DNA from: DATBDM01 sp034664425
GTDB lineage: Bacteria > Actinomycetota > Thermoleophilia > Solirubrobacterales > Solirubrobacteraceae
Length of the DNA stretch: 14,810 bases
Reading direction: 5' to 3'
Assembly: GCA_034664425.1 (NCBI GenBank)
Contig: JAXDHR010000152.1
Coordinates: forward strand, 1-14,810
The stretch's first letter is position 1, and the number at the start of each line of letters is the position of its first letter. Both the position numbers and the translations under genes were made by a program. Below are positions 8,622-14,537 of the stretch, one piece after another. The notes beneath the pieces were generated by a model. It was not told where the DNA came from and searched no databases. It saw only the letters and a list, made by a program, of their open reading frames with translations.

Positions 8622-9668
8622 ATGGACTTGGACCGACGACACTTCCTCGCCACCGGCGCCGCGGCGATCGGCGGCGCGCTCGCCGCTCCGCAGGCCGGCC
8701 TGGCGAAGACCAGGCGCCGCCGGCCGCCCGCGGTCGCCCGCAAGGACGTCACCTTCCCGCTGGGGCCGTTCGAGAAGTACGCCGGCAACCCGATCCTGCG
8801 GCCCGACCCGTCTCACGACTGGGAGTCCGCGTTCCTCTACAACCCCGCCGCAATCGTCGTCGGGGACCGTGTCGCGTTGCTCTACCGCGCGCAGAACGCC
8901 GCGAAGGTCTCGTCGATCGGCCTCGCGTTCTCGCGCGACGGCCTGCACTTCACGCGCCGCTCGCAGCCCGTGCTCACCCCGACCGAGCCCTACGAGTCCC
9001 AGGGCGTCGAGGACGCGCGCGTCGTGCGGGTCGGGCGCACGTACTACATGACCTACACCGCGTACGACGGCACGAGCGCGCTGCTCGCGCTGGCCACGTC
9101 GAGCGACCTCGTGCAGTGGCGCAAGCACGGCGTGATCTTCCCCGACTTCCGCGACCCCCTCGCGGGCGGCAAGCCGTGGAACAAGTCCGGCGCGATCCTC
9201 AACGTGCCGATCCGCGGCTGGTACTGGATGTACTTCGGCGACTCCAACCACTACTGGGCGCGCTCGAAGGACCTGCTGCACTGGGAGCACGGCTCGGTCG
9301 ACGACCCCATGGCCCGCCCCGTGTTCGACTGGGAGTCGAGCCTGATCGAGCCCGGCCCGCCGCCGATCATCACCTCCGACGGCAAGATCCTGCTGATCTA
9401 CAACGGGCGCGCGGCGACCGCGACCGGGCCCTACCGCGAGGGCCAGTACTCCGGCGGCCAGCTGATCATCGATCCGGCGGAGCCGAAGCGGGCGATCGCG
9501 CGCCTCGAGCGCCCGTTCATCGTCCCCGACTCGAGCGACGAGCAGAACGGCCAGGTCAACAACGTCGTCTTCTCCGAAGGCCTCGTGCACTTCAAGAAGC
9601 GCTGGTTCCTCTACTTCGGCGAGGCGGACTCGGTGCTCGGCGCCGCGATCTGGGACTCAGGCGCCTGA
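8622..9668 (+). CDS. Tat-exported GH130-like glycoside phosphorylase/hydrolase
   Basis: This is 348 residues. The N-terminus MDLDRRHFLATGAAAIGGALA is a twin-arginine signal with a cut near residues 28-30, so the enzyme acts outside the cytoplasm. The rest is a five-bladed beta-propeller of GH130 type. The marks are NPIL at 56-59, YNPAAIV at 73-79, IGLAFSRDGLHF at 99-110, GVEDARV at 128-134 (D131 fits the family's catalytic acid in EDPR), EPGPPPII, LLIYNG and NVVFSEG. GH130 members act on beta-mannosides, either by phosphorolysis or, in some branches, by hydrolysis. Export argues for hydrolysis, because phosphorolysis is normally intracellular. The substrate is not shown. ATG 8622 is set by GGAGG at 8611-8615, and upstream in-frame codons would precede the Tat signal. 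A LacI-type palindrome lies just upstream. GH43-like propellers are the main alternative. Confidence 0.87.
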   Translation: MDLDRRHFLATGAAAIGGALAAPQAGLAKTRRRRPPAVARKDVTFPLGPFEKYAGNPILRPDPSHDWESAFLYNPAAIVVGDRVALLYRAQNAAKVSSIGLAFSRDGLHFTRRSQPVLTPTEPYESQGVEDARVVRVGRTYYMTYTAYDGTSALLALATSSDLVQWRKHGVIFPDFRDPLAGGKPWNKSGAILNVPIRGWYWMYFGDSNHYWARSKDLLHWEHGSVDDPMARPVFDWESSLIEPGPPPIITSDGKILLIYNGRAATATGPYREGQYSGGQLIIDPAEPKRAIARLERPFIVPDSSDEQNGQVNNVVFSEGLVHFKKRWFLYFGEADSVLGAAIWDSGA

Positions 9669-9671
9669 GCG

Positions 9672-10022
9672 TCAGACGATCGCAGTCAGCACGTGCCAGG
9701 CCGCGTCTGCCGCGACGCCGGCGGCCACGGCGGTCGCACCCACGGCGACCACGCCGATGCGCGCGGTGCGGTGCGCGAGGCGCCGCGCGCGATCGCGGCG
9801 GACCTCGAGGAGCGCACCGAGCGCCGCTCGGGGTGCGAGCAGCAGCGTGTCGCGCGCCGCGCGGTCGACGCGCGACTCCCAGCGCTGGGCGAGCTCGACC
9901 GCCTCGCGGCGCTCGCGCAGCCGGTACCACGGGAGCGTGCGGGCCCGGTGCATCCAGTAGGTGCGGGCCGCGCGAGCGTCGTCGAGGTCGATCCGGGCGA
10001 CGTCGGGGTCGGCGGGCAGCAC
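9672..10022 (-). CDS. Hypothetical small protein with C-terminal membrane helix
   Basis: This is 116 residues and not a family I recognise. The first ~85 residues are charged, Arg-rich and probably helical (DDARAARTYWMHRARTL, then RERREAVELAQRWE). A hydrophobic Ala/Val-rich segment follows at ~88-112 with a short tail, so it looks tail-anchored with the charged part in the cytoplasm. Its stop is 3 bases from the stop of the GH130-like gene (convergent), and it is divergent from the desaturase gene. GTG at 10022 has no ribosome site, but TACGCT ends 7 bases upstream, suggesting a leaderless transcript. Codon use matches its neighbours, which supports it being real. Confidence 0.62.
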   Translation of the reverse strand: MLPADPDVARIDLDDARAARTYWMHRARTLPWYRLRERREAVELAQRWESRVDRAARDTLLLAPRAALGALLEVRRDRARRLAHRTARIGVVAVGATAVAAGVAADAAWHVLTAIV

Positions 10023-10024
10023 GC

Positions 10025-10051
10025 GATGAAGCGTAGCGTTGTAGCTTCATC
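10025..10051. promoter_or_regulatory. Inverted repeat over the divergent promoter region
   Basis: GATGAAGC (10025-10032) and GCTTCATC (10044-10051) form 8-bp arms around an 11-base spacer. One arm overlaps the putative -10 TACGCT (10035-10030, minus strand) of the small membrane protein gene. The other lies about 70 bases before the desaturase start. A dimeric regulator bound here could control one or both genes. Confidence 0.45.
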
Positions 10052-10121
10052 ACAATTTCAATCGCAGATCGACCGGCAATCCGACAAGTCACGCGGCTCG
10101 GTTTGCGCTTTCGTGTAGTAC

Positions 10122-11090
10122 ATGACCAGAGCCGAACGCACCGCGAACCTCGTCGGCGTCGTCCTGCCGTTCCTCGGCCTGCTCGCCGCCGTCGTCCTGC
10201 TGTGGAACCGCGCGATCGACTGGATCGACATCGCGATCATGGCCGCGACCTACCTGTTCTTCGCCTTCGGGGTCACGATCGGCTACCACCGGTTGCTGAC
10301 CCACCGGAGCTTCCAGACCCACAAGGGCCTCGAGTACACGTGGGCGGTGCTCGGCTCGATGGGCCTGCAGGGCTCGGTCATGGACTGGGTCGCCGACCAC
10401 CGCAAGCACCACGCCCACACCGACCAGGAGGGCGATCCGCACTCGCCGCACGTCGGCCACGGCGAGGGCCTCGCCGGGCTCTGGCACGCGCACACGGGCT
10501 GGCTGTTCGAGACCCACGGGCAGGCGGATTGGAAGAAGTACGCCCGCGATCTCTACGAGGACCCGGGAATGCGCCGCATCGGCCGCCTGTTCCCGTGGCT
10601 GGCCCTCGCCTCGCTGCTCGTCCCCACCGCACTCGGCTTCGTGCTGCACGGCTTTACGGCCGGCGGCGCGTTGCGCGGCCTGATCTGGGGCGGCCTCGTG
10701 CGCGCGTTCTTCCTCCACCACGTGACGTGGTCGATCAACTCGATCTGCCACTTCTTCGGTCGCCGCCGCTTTGCGGTCGAGGACCACTCGACCAACGTCG
10801 CGTGGCTGGCGCTGCCCTCGCTCGGCGAGGCCTGGCACCACAACCACCACGCGTTCCCGCGCGCGGCCGTGCACGGGCTGCGGCGCTCGGAGATCGACGT
10901 CTCAGGTGCGTTCATCGGGCTGATGGAGCGCCTCGGCCTGGCCTGGAACGTCGTGCGCATCTCGCCCGAGCGCCAGGCGGCGAAGATGGTCGGAGCCGGA
11001 GGCACGGGGGTAGCCTTGCCGGCAGATGCCCCAGCCCCGACGCCCTCAGCTCCCAGGTCGCAGCCGCGGCCGCGAGATCCCGTGGCCTGA
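10122..11090 (+). CDS. Membrane fatty-acid desaturase (acyl-CoA delta-9 type)
   Basis: This is a 322-residue integral membrane di-iron desaturase. Hydrophobic helices lie near 10-28 and 35-53, with another pair around 155-195. The three histidine boxes are HRLLTH (56-61), HRKHHAH (93-99) and HHNHH (239-243), with an additional HHVTWSINSICH at 199-210 as in stearoyl-CoA desaturases. It introduces a cis double bond into a saturated acyl chain using O2 and reducing power from a ferredoxin or cytochrome partner not encoded here. Its role is membrane fluidity control. ATG at 10122 gives a family-like N-terminus, but no ribosome site is visible. The proline-rich last ~35 residues overlap the next gene in another frame. 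A divergent inverted repeat upstream may regulate it. Confidence 0.94.
   Translation: MTRAERTANLVGVVLPFLGLLAAVVLLWNRAIDWIDIAIMAATYLFFAFGVTIGYHRLLTHRSFQTHKGLEYTWAVLGSMGLQGSVMDWVADHRKHHAHTDQEGDPHSPHVGHGEGLAGLWHAHTGWLFETHGQADWKKYARDLYEDPGMRRIGRLFPWLALASLLVPTALGFVLHGFTAGGALRGLIWGGLVRAFFLHHVTWSINSICHFFGRRRFAVEDHSTNVAWLALPSLGEAWHHNHHAFPRAAVHGLRRSEIDVSGAFIGLMERLGLAWNVVRISPERQAAKMVGAGGTGVALPADAPAPTPSAPRSQPRPRDPVA
11011..11016 (+). promoter_or_regulatory. Possible -10 box (TAGCCT) inside the desaturase gene
   Basis: TAGCCT matches TANNNT and stands 9 bases before the ATG at 11026. The distance suits a leaderless or near-leaderless transcript for the small overlapping gene, which has no Shine-Dalgarno at that start. 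Confidence 0.3.
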
Positions 11091-11301
11091 GCTTCGCCGC
11101 CAGGCGAGCGCGGTCTTCCTGATGCTGCAGGCGGGCTGGGTCGCGCTCGACGAGCGCGAGCGTGCCCGCGTCTCCGAGCTCGTGCGCAAGTCGCGTGGAC
11201 GCCCGCGCAACCTGAGCAAGGACGAGGCGCGCGAGCTCGGCGGGCTGGCGGGCCGCGCCGCGGCCGCCGCCCGCCGCTCGTCCCCGCGGCGCCGCGGCTA
11301 G
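11026..11301 (+). CDS. Small basic conserved-looking protein with RGRPRNLSK core
   Basis: This is 91 residues, highly basic. After an Arg/Pro-rich head comes a probable helix with FLMLQAGWVALDERERARVSEL, then VRKSRGRPRNLSKDEARELG and an Ala/Arg-rich helix to the end. I recall similar short proteins with a KSRGRPxNL(S/T)K segment in Thermoleophilia-like genomes, but no function is known to me. The RGRP element resembles AT-hook-like DNA contacts, and that is only a likeness. The gene overlaps the desaturase 3' end by 65 bases in another frame. A later ATG at 11122 would remove the overlap but also much of the first helix and has no ribosome site. Its stop overlaps the stop of the opposing propeller gene. 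Confidence 0.68.
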   Translation: MPQPRRPQLPGRSRGREIPWPELRRQASAVFLMLQAGWVALDERERARVSELVRKSRGRPRNLSKDEARELGGLAGRAAAAARRSSPRRRG

Positions 11302-12650
11302 CGGCCCACCGGGAGTCCTCCGACGAACGGCACGCCGGGCGAGAGGGTCGCCGGCATCTGCGGCGCCGGGGCTTCCGCCGGCAGCGGGATCGGGTTCAGC
11401 TGGGGGGTGACCGCGGGGCGCAGCCGCGCAGCGGCGCGGCGGATCGTCCCGACGCGCATCCGCTGCGGGTGGTCGCCGACGGGGATCCGCGCGACCAGCC
11501 TGCGCTTGGCGAAGGAGACGACCGCGACGCTGTCGTCCCCCGAGACCGACACGAAGCAGACCCGCCCGTCCTCGGAGCTGGTCGACCAGTACGGCTTCGA
11601 GCCGACGGGGATCACCCTGAAGCGCAGCGTCTTGCGGTTGACGATCGCGGCGTAGTCGGAGATCGTCCCCGCCGCGCACAGCTTGGTGCCCTGCGGGTTC
11701 ATGGCGAGGCCGTGGTGGGCGGAGTCGAGCAGGTAGTCCTGGCGGTGCATCCCCTCGGCCTTGGCCGACAGCGGCAGCGTGACGATCCGCGTCACCCGGT
11801 CGCGCGCGAGGTCGTACTCGACGAAGCCGTGCAGGAACGAGAGCTGCACGTAGAGCCAGCGCTCGTCCGGCGAGAGCGCCATCGGGCGGACGGCCGCGCT
11901 CATGCCCGGGATGCCGTACTCCGCGAGCTTGGCGCCGAAGTCGATCCGCCGGGTGACCTGCAGCGTGCGCGCATCGACGATCTCGAAGAGCCGCTCACCC
12001 TTGGTGGCGTCGAACTGCGGTTCATCGAGCGCCGTGAAGACCGTCCCGATGCTTGCGTGGAAGATCCGCGTGCCGTCCTTGGAGAAGTTGTTCTCGTGCG
12101 GCTGGTCGCCAGAGGGGAAGCGCCCGGTGATCGCGCCGGTGCGCGTATCGATCATGTCGACGGTCCTGGCGGTCGAGGCCGAGACGGCGAGCCGGCGCCC
12201 GTCGGGCGAGATCGCCATGTGGTCGGCCCGGTAGCCGTCGACCCGCGTGCGCCAGACGATCCTGCGGGTGCGCAGGTCGATCGCGACGACGTCCTTGAAG
12301 GACGGCCGGCTGACGAAGACGCGGCGCCCGTCCTTGGAGGAGTACACGTCGTCGACGAACTGGTCGTGGCCCTCGCCGACCTGCTGGCGGATCGCCAGGA
12401 AGTAGCCGAGGGCGACGGGGTCGGTGGCGATCTCGGCCATCCGCTGCGCGCGGTCGGGGATGATGTCGATCCGCGTGAGGCGCTTGTAGTTGCGGGGATC
12501 GATGACGTCGGCGGTGCCGTCCCAGTTGTTGCCGACGAACAGCGCCGGGCGCGTCTTGGACGGCTTCGCGCTCGCGGGCGCCGCCGCAGCGACCAGCAGC
12601 CACGCCGCCGCAAGGGCGATCACGGAACTACGTCGACTTGCGGTCGCCAC
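11298..12650 (-). CDS. Secreted YVTN-type beta-propeller repeat protein
   Basis: This is 450 residues. Residues 1-28 form a Sec signal (basic start, Ala/Leu/Val-rich core, ASA cut before K29). The mature part contains repeated blades of YVTN/surface-layer propeller type: ALFVGNNWDGTADVIDPRN, RRVFVSRPSFKDVVAIDLRT, HMAISPDGRRLAVSAST, MALSPDERWLYVQLS and VCFVSVSGDDSVAVVSF. A proline-rich tail closes the protein (ending in PFVGGLPVGR). Such domains bind proteins or ligands, or form part of extracellular enzymes. No catalytic motif is visible. GTG at 12650 has GAGGAGG 7 bases upstream, and a stem-loop sits in the leader. It is convergent with the small basic gene, and the two TAG stops share the sequence CTAG (11298-11301). 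Confidence 0.88.
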   Translation of the reverse strand: MATASRRSSVIALAAAWLLVAAAAPASAKPSKTRPALFVGNNWDGTADVIDPRNYKRLTRIDIIPDRAQRMAEIATDPVALGYFLAIRQQVGEGHDQFVDDVYSSKDGRRVFVSRPSFKDVVAIDLRTRRIVWRTRVDGYRADHMAISPDGRRLAVSASTARTVDMIDTRTGAITGRFPSGDQPHENNFSKDGTRIFHASIGTVFTALDEPQFDATKGERLFEIVDARTLQVTRRIDFGAKLAEYGIPGMSAAVRPMALSPDERWLYVQLSFLHGFVEYDLARDRVTRIVTLPLSAKAEGMHRQDYLLDSAHHGLAMNPQGTKLCAAGTISDYAAIVNRKTLRFRVIPVGSKPYWSTSSEDGRVCFVSVSGDDSVAVVSFAKRRLVARIPVGDHPQRMRVGTIRRAAARLRPAVTPQLNPIPLPAEAPAPQMPATLSPGVPFVGGLPVGR

Positions 12651-12674
12651 CGTCCTGCCTCCTCATCTCGACCG

Positions 12675-12697
12675 GATTCCGGCCGATAGCCGGAATC
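12675..12697. promoter_or_regulatory. Stem-loop in the leader of the propeller gene
   Basis: GATTCCGGC (12675-12683) and GCCGGAATC (12689-12697) are perfect 9-bp arms around CGATA. It lies 25 bases upstream of the GTG start, between the ribosome site and a possible -10 (TAGCGT, minus strand, 12707-12702). It could be an operator at the transcription start or an mRNA leader hairpin. Confidence 0.5.
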
Positions 12698-12701
12698 TTG
12701 G

Positions 12702-12707
12702 ACGCTA
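12702..12707 (-). promoter_or_regulatory. Possible -10 box (TAGCGT) for the propeller gene
   Basis: On the minus strand CCGCTAGCGTCC contains TAGCGT, a TANNNT match, about 50 bases before the GTG start. The same octamer GCTAGCGT precedes the cold-shock gene. There is no convincing -35 at 17 bases. Confidence 0.3.
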
Positions 12708-12802
12708 GCGGGATGAACGTCCGGTGAGCGCCGCTTGCCCACGCCGCCGTCTGGCCGCCGCCGTCAAGCCGCCGCGCGACCCGCCGCCGCAGCGCGCGCC
12801 AC

Positions 12803-12816
12803 TGCGAGATCTCGCA
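12803..12816. repeat. 14-bp perfect palindrome between propeller gene and tRNA
   Basis: TGCGAGATCTCGCA is a perfect inverted repeat in the otherwise featureless high-GC stretch 12720-12890. It lies about 94 bases before the tRNA gene and 150 before the propeller start. It could bind a regulator, but a 14-bp palindrome is short enough to be chance. Confidence 0.25.
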
Positions 12817-12891
12817 CGTCGCCCCTCGGCGGCCGCGAAACGGCCCCGCGCGTACCCGCCGCCGGAGCCCCGGAGCCGACCAGCCCGGTGC

Positions 12892-12897
12892 TACCCT
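12892..12897 (+). promoter_or_regulatory. Possible extended -10 box (TGC-TACCCT) for the tRNA gene
   Basis: TGCTACCCT has the TANNNT hexamer with an upstream TG, 12 bases before the mature tRNA 5' end. That spacing gives a transcription start a few bases ahead of the tRNA, as expected for a single tRNA gene. No TTGACA-like -35 is seen. Confidence 0.4.
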
Positions 12898-12909
12898 CCG
12901 CGCCCCCTG

Positions 12910-12983
12910 GCCGGAGTAGCTCAGTCGGTTAGAGCAGCGGAATCATAATCCGCGTGTCGGGGGTTCGAGTCCCTCCTCCGGCA
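12910..12983 (+). tRNA. tRNA with CAT anticodon, probably elongator tRNA-Met
   Basis: This is a complete 74-base cloverleaf. The 7-bp acceptor stem GCCGGAG/CTCCGGC is perfect. The D arm is GCTC-AGTCGGTTA-GAGC and the anticodon arm is GCGGA-ATCATAA-TCCGC with CAT at 12944-12946. The T arm contains GTTCGAGTC, and the discriminator base is A12983. CCA is not encoded. It lacks the three G-C pairs and the 1-72 mismatch of initiator tRNA. CAT also occurs in tRNA-Ile2, where lysidine is added. The G4-C69 and G5-C68 pairs are unlike the C-G pairs that E. coli TilS prefers, so elongator Met is favoured, but not proven. Confidence 0.93.
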
Positions 12984-12986
12984 TCG

Positions 12987-13014
12987 GAAAAGACCAGCAC
13001 ATCGGCCTCTTTTT
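12987..13014 (+). terminator. Possible terminator after the tRNA
   Basis: An imperfect stem (GAAAAGACC against GGCCTCTTTTTC, with a bulge) closes around AGCACATC and ends in five T. It starts a few bases past the tRNA 3' end. The T-run is partly inside the stem, so this is a weak call. Confidence 0.3.
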
Positions 13015-13237
13015 CGGGCAGTCGGACTCGTCATCCGAAACAGCGCAGAGAACGAGAGCGCAACTCAACACGGTTTCGAGCGGACATCCTCGCGGAGAAT
13101 TGCCCTGTGTCACTCGGCGTTGGCTCAGGATCCCTTTCTGCCAAGACAGCATCCTGGCTTCAAGGCCTCCGTCAAACCCGGAAGCTCCCTCCGACACGGA
13201 CCCGCTCGGCTTCCGAGCGCATTTTCATGTCCTGACA

Positions 13238-13256
13238 AGCGCCAGCGGCTGGCGCT
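13238..13256. repeat. Near-perfect hairpin with 9-bp arms
   Basis: AGCGCCAGC and GCTGGCGCT are separated by a single G. As RNA it would need a few bases opened for a loop. As DNA it is a good dyad. It follows a smaller hairpin (13204-13218), so the pair could be a remnant of a transcription end or a REP-like element. There is no gene directly before it. Confidence 0.35.
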
Positions 13257-13855
13257 GAGCAGCCACTTCCACTGCCGGCGTCGTGCCGCTGCGGGACAGG
13301 CGTCACAAACGCGGTCCACCCCGCCGGATCCGGCCGCATCGTTTTCAGTGTGGACGCGCTTGATGCACTCAGCCTGCTTTGAATAGTCGCGCCGGGTCCG
13401 GTGGCGGTAGTGGGAGCGATTGCGTGCGTAGGTTCCCGCGGCAAACGACCGCCGTCCTGACGAACGCGGCGGAGCCAGCGACGCCACGTGACGAGGGTTG
13501 CCGATGCACCCGGCGACAAACCGCGCCGGTTCACCATCGATCTCGAGTGGGAGCCAGCGGTGCTGCGGCGGCGTCGCCGCTTGTGCGTTGCGTGAGAAGC
13601 GGTAGGTGCCGTCAAGGGCCGCACCGAATTTCGCCTCTCGTTCAGCGTCGCAGCGTCGCGGACTACCCCATGCGCCTCGATGCGACGGCGCCTGCTCTGA
13701 CCGATCCGGCCTGGTGCAGCCGCGCCGCGAGCCCGAGGGAAATGGCTCGAGCCGTCAGCGCGCCTGCCGGGAGAGATTGTCCTGGACGAGCGGCATGGCG
13801 TCTCCGCCGTCACCCGCGCGGCGCGCCACGCCTCGACGGCGTTCCAGCGATCCCA

Positions 13856-13861
13856 TAGGCT
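13856..13861 (+). promoter_or_regulatory. Possible -10 box (TAGGCT) for the SnoaL-like gene
   Basis: TAGGCT matches TANNNT and stands 37 bases before the GTG at 13899. A perfect dyad begins right after it (13863), where transcription would start. No -35 is evident. Confidence 0.3.
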
Positions 13862-13862
13862 C

Positions 13863-13882
13863 CGAGTCGTCCCGACGACTCG
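13863..13882. promoter_or_regulatory. Perfect dyad just downstream of the putative -10 (operator candidate)
   Basis: CGAGTCGTC and GACGACTCG are perfect 9-bp arms with a CC centre. The dyad lies between the putative -10 and the start of the SnoaL-like gene, a typical repressor position. A leader hairpin is the alternative. No regulator gene is nearby. Confidence 0.45.
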
Positions 13883-13898
13883 AACGCGTCACGCACGC

Positions 13899-14309
13899 GT
13901 GGCTCCTGAGACAAGCGACCACGAGGATTTCTTGACTTGGGTCAAGACTGCGCTCTACGCAGCGGAGCTGGCGCTGCACAACGGGGACGCCGGACCGCGC
14001 CGGGCGATCTGGTCGCACAATGAGCCTGTAAGCGTCCTGGGTGCGTGGCGGAACGCCCGCGGGCAGCAAGAGCTGGAGGAGCTCTTCGAGTCACTCGCAG
14101 CGAGCTTCTCAGATTGCACGTCGTACCAATTCGAGCTGCACGCGTACGACGTCGTAGGGGACCTGGCCTATACCGCCGGCCTTGAGCACACTTCGGCGTC
14201 TGTCGACGGCCAGCGGCGCAGCTACACCCTACGGGCAACGCAGGTGTACCGCCGCGAGGAGGGCGAATGGAAGGTCGCCCATAGGCACGGCGACACCGTG
14301 ACCGGATGA
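13899..14309 (+). CDS. NTF2/SnoaL-like small protein
   Basis: This is 136 residues with the size and pattern of the NTF2-like cone fold (SnoaL/DUF4440/ketosteroid-isomerase-like). It has an N-terminal helix (DFLTWVKTALYAAELALHNGD), WSHNEPVSVLGAW, a helix ELEELFESLAASFSD, and beta strands ending YTLRATQVYRREEGEWKVAHRHGD. The closing motif (WKV.H.H.D) is typical. Relatives range from enzymes on small hydrophobic molecules to non-catalytic domains, so no reaction can be given. There is no signal peptide. GTG at 13899 has no ribosome site, and a downstream start would cut the first helix. Codons ending in A/T (AAT, CCT, GTA, CAA) are more frequent than in the neighbours, which fits the lower GC of this stretch and possible transfer. 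Confidence 0.8.
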   Translation: MAPETSDHEDFLTWVKTALYAAELALHNGDAGPRRAIWSHNEPVSVLGAWRNARGQQELEELFESLAASFSDCTSYQFELHAYDVVGDLAYTAGLEHTSASVDGQRRSYTLRATQVYRREEGEWKVAHRHGDTVTG

Positions 14310-14492
14310 CAACGCGTCGCTAAGGGCGCTGCTGCCTCCTTGTCAAATCACTCTCAGTCGCCGTCTGTCCCCGCTGTCGTTTCGCCCACCGAGCGACGGT
14401 CACAGCGCATCGTCTTGGCCGCTATTGCGCCCGCCTCAACGCAGCAGCGCAGTAGGGGCCTCTTGCGCCTGGTGTGGTCGATCGCCTCACAC

Positions 14493-14514
14493 CGTGGTCG
14501 CGGCGTCGACCACG
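14493..14514. promoter_or_regulatory. Inverted repeat upstream of the VOC gene
   Basis: CGTGGTCG (14493-14500) and CGACCACG (14507-14514) are 8-bp arms around CGGCGT. A further direct copy of GTGGTCG lies at 14474-14480. It ends 10 bases before the putative -10 TAGGCT, so a bound protein would sit over the -35 region. The stretch 14310-14492 before it holds no gene I can support. Confidence 0.4.
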
Positions 14515-14524
14515 CCCGCGACGG

Positions 14525-14530
14525 TAGGCT
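14525..14530 (+). promoter_or_regulatory. Possible -10 box (TAGGCT) for leaderless VOC transcript
   Basis: TAGGCT matches TANNNT and is 7 bases before the GTG at 14538, with no Shine-Dalgarno between them. This is the standard geometry of leaderless actinobacterial genes. Confidence 0.4.
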
Positions 14531-14537
14531 CGGCCGG

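Larger units (their letters stand above)
12984..13898. other. Gene-poor, lower-GC stretch after the tRNA
   Basis: No reading frame here gives a recognisable protein. The open frames on both strands have unbiased third positions and low-complexity, Arg/Ser-rich translations. Base composition is visibly less GC-rich than the rest of the window, with some lines near 55%. Two hairpins stand side by side: 13204-13218 (GCTCGG/CCGAGC, followed by GCATTTTC) and 13238-13256 (AGCGCCAGC/GCTGGCGCT). The stretch may be decayed acquired DNA next to a tRNA. I see no integrase, transposase or repeat of the tRNA end. Confidence 0.5.

Noticed and set aside
8564..10036. Plus-strand open frame of 490 codons over the GH130-like gene in another frame
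   Set aside because: Low-complexity Arg-rich translation. The overlapping frame has a Tat signal, ribosome site and family motifs.
12724..12948. 74-codon plus-strand frame running into the tRNA
   Set aside because: It ends inside the tRNA gene and its Pro/Arg-rich translation follows base composition.
12910..12983. Initiator tRNA or tRNA-Ile2 reading of the CAT tRNA
   Set aside because: The initiator lacks support (paired 1-72, no GGG/CCC anticodon stem). Ile2 stays possible, but the acceptor pairs fit Met better.
13172..13813. 213-codon minus-strand frame in the lower-GC stretch as a gene
   Set aside because: No domain, Arg/Ser/Thr-rich throughout, unbiased third positions and no ribosome site. 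A neighbouring frame looks equally plausible, which argues for non-coding DNA.
12984..14537. Attachment-site repeat of the tRNA 3' end
   Set aside because: I looked for a second copy of the terminal bases (CCCTCCTCCGGCA) in the following 1.5 kb and saw none.
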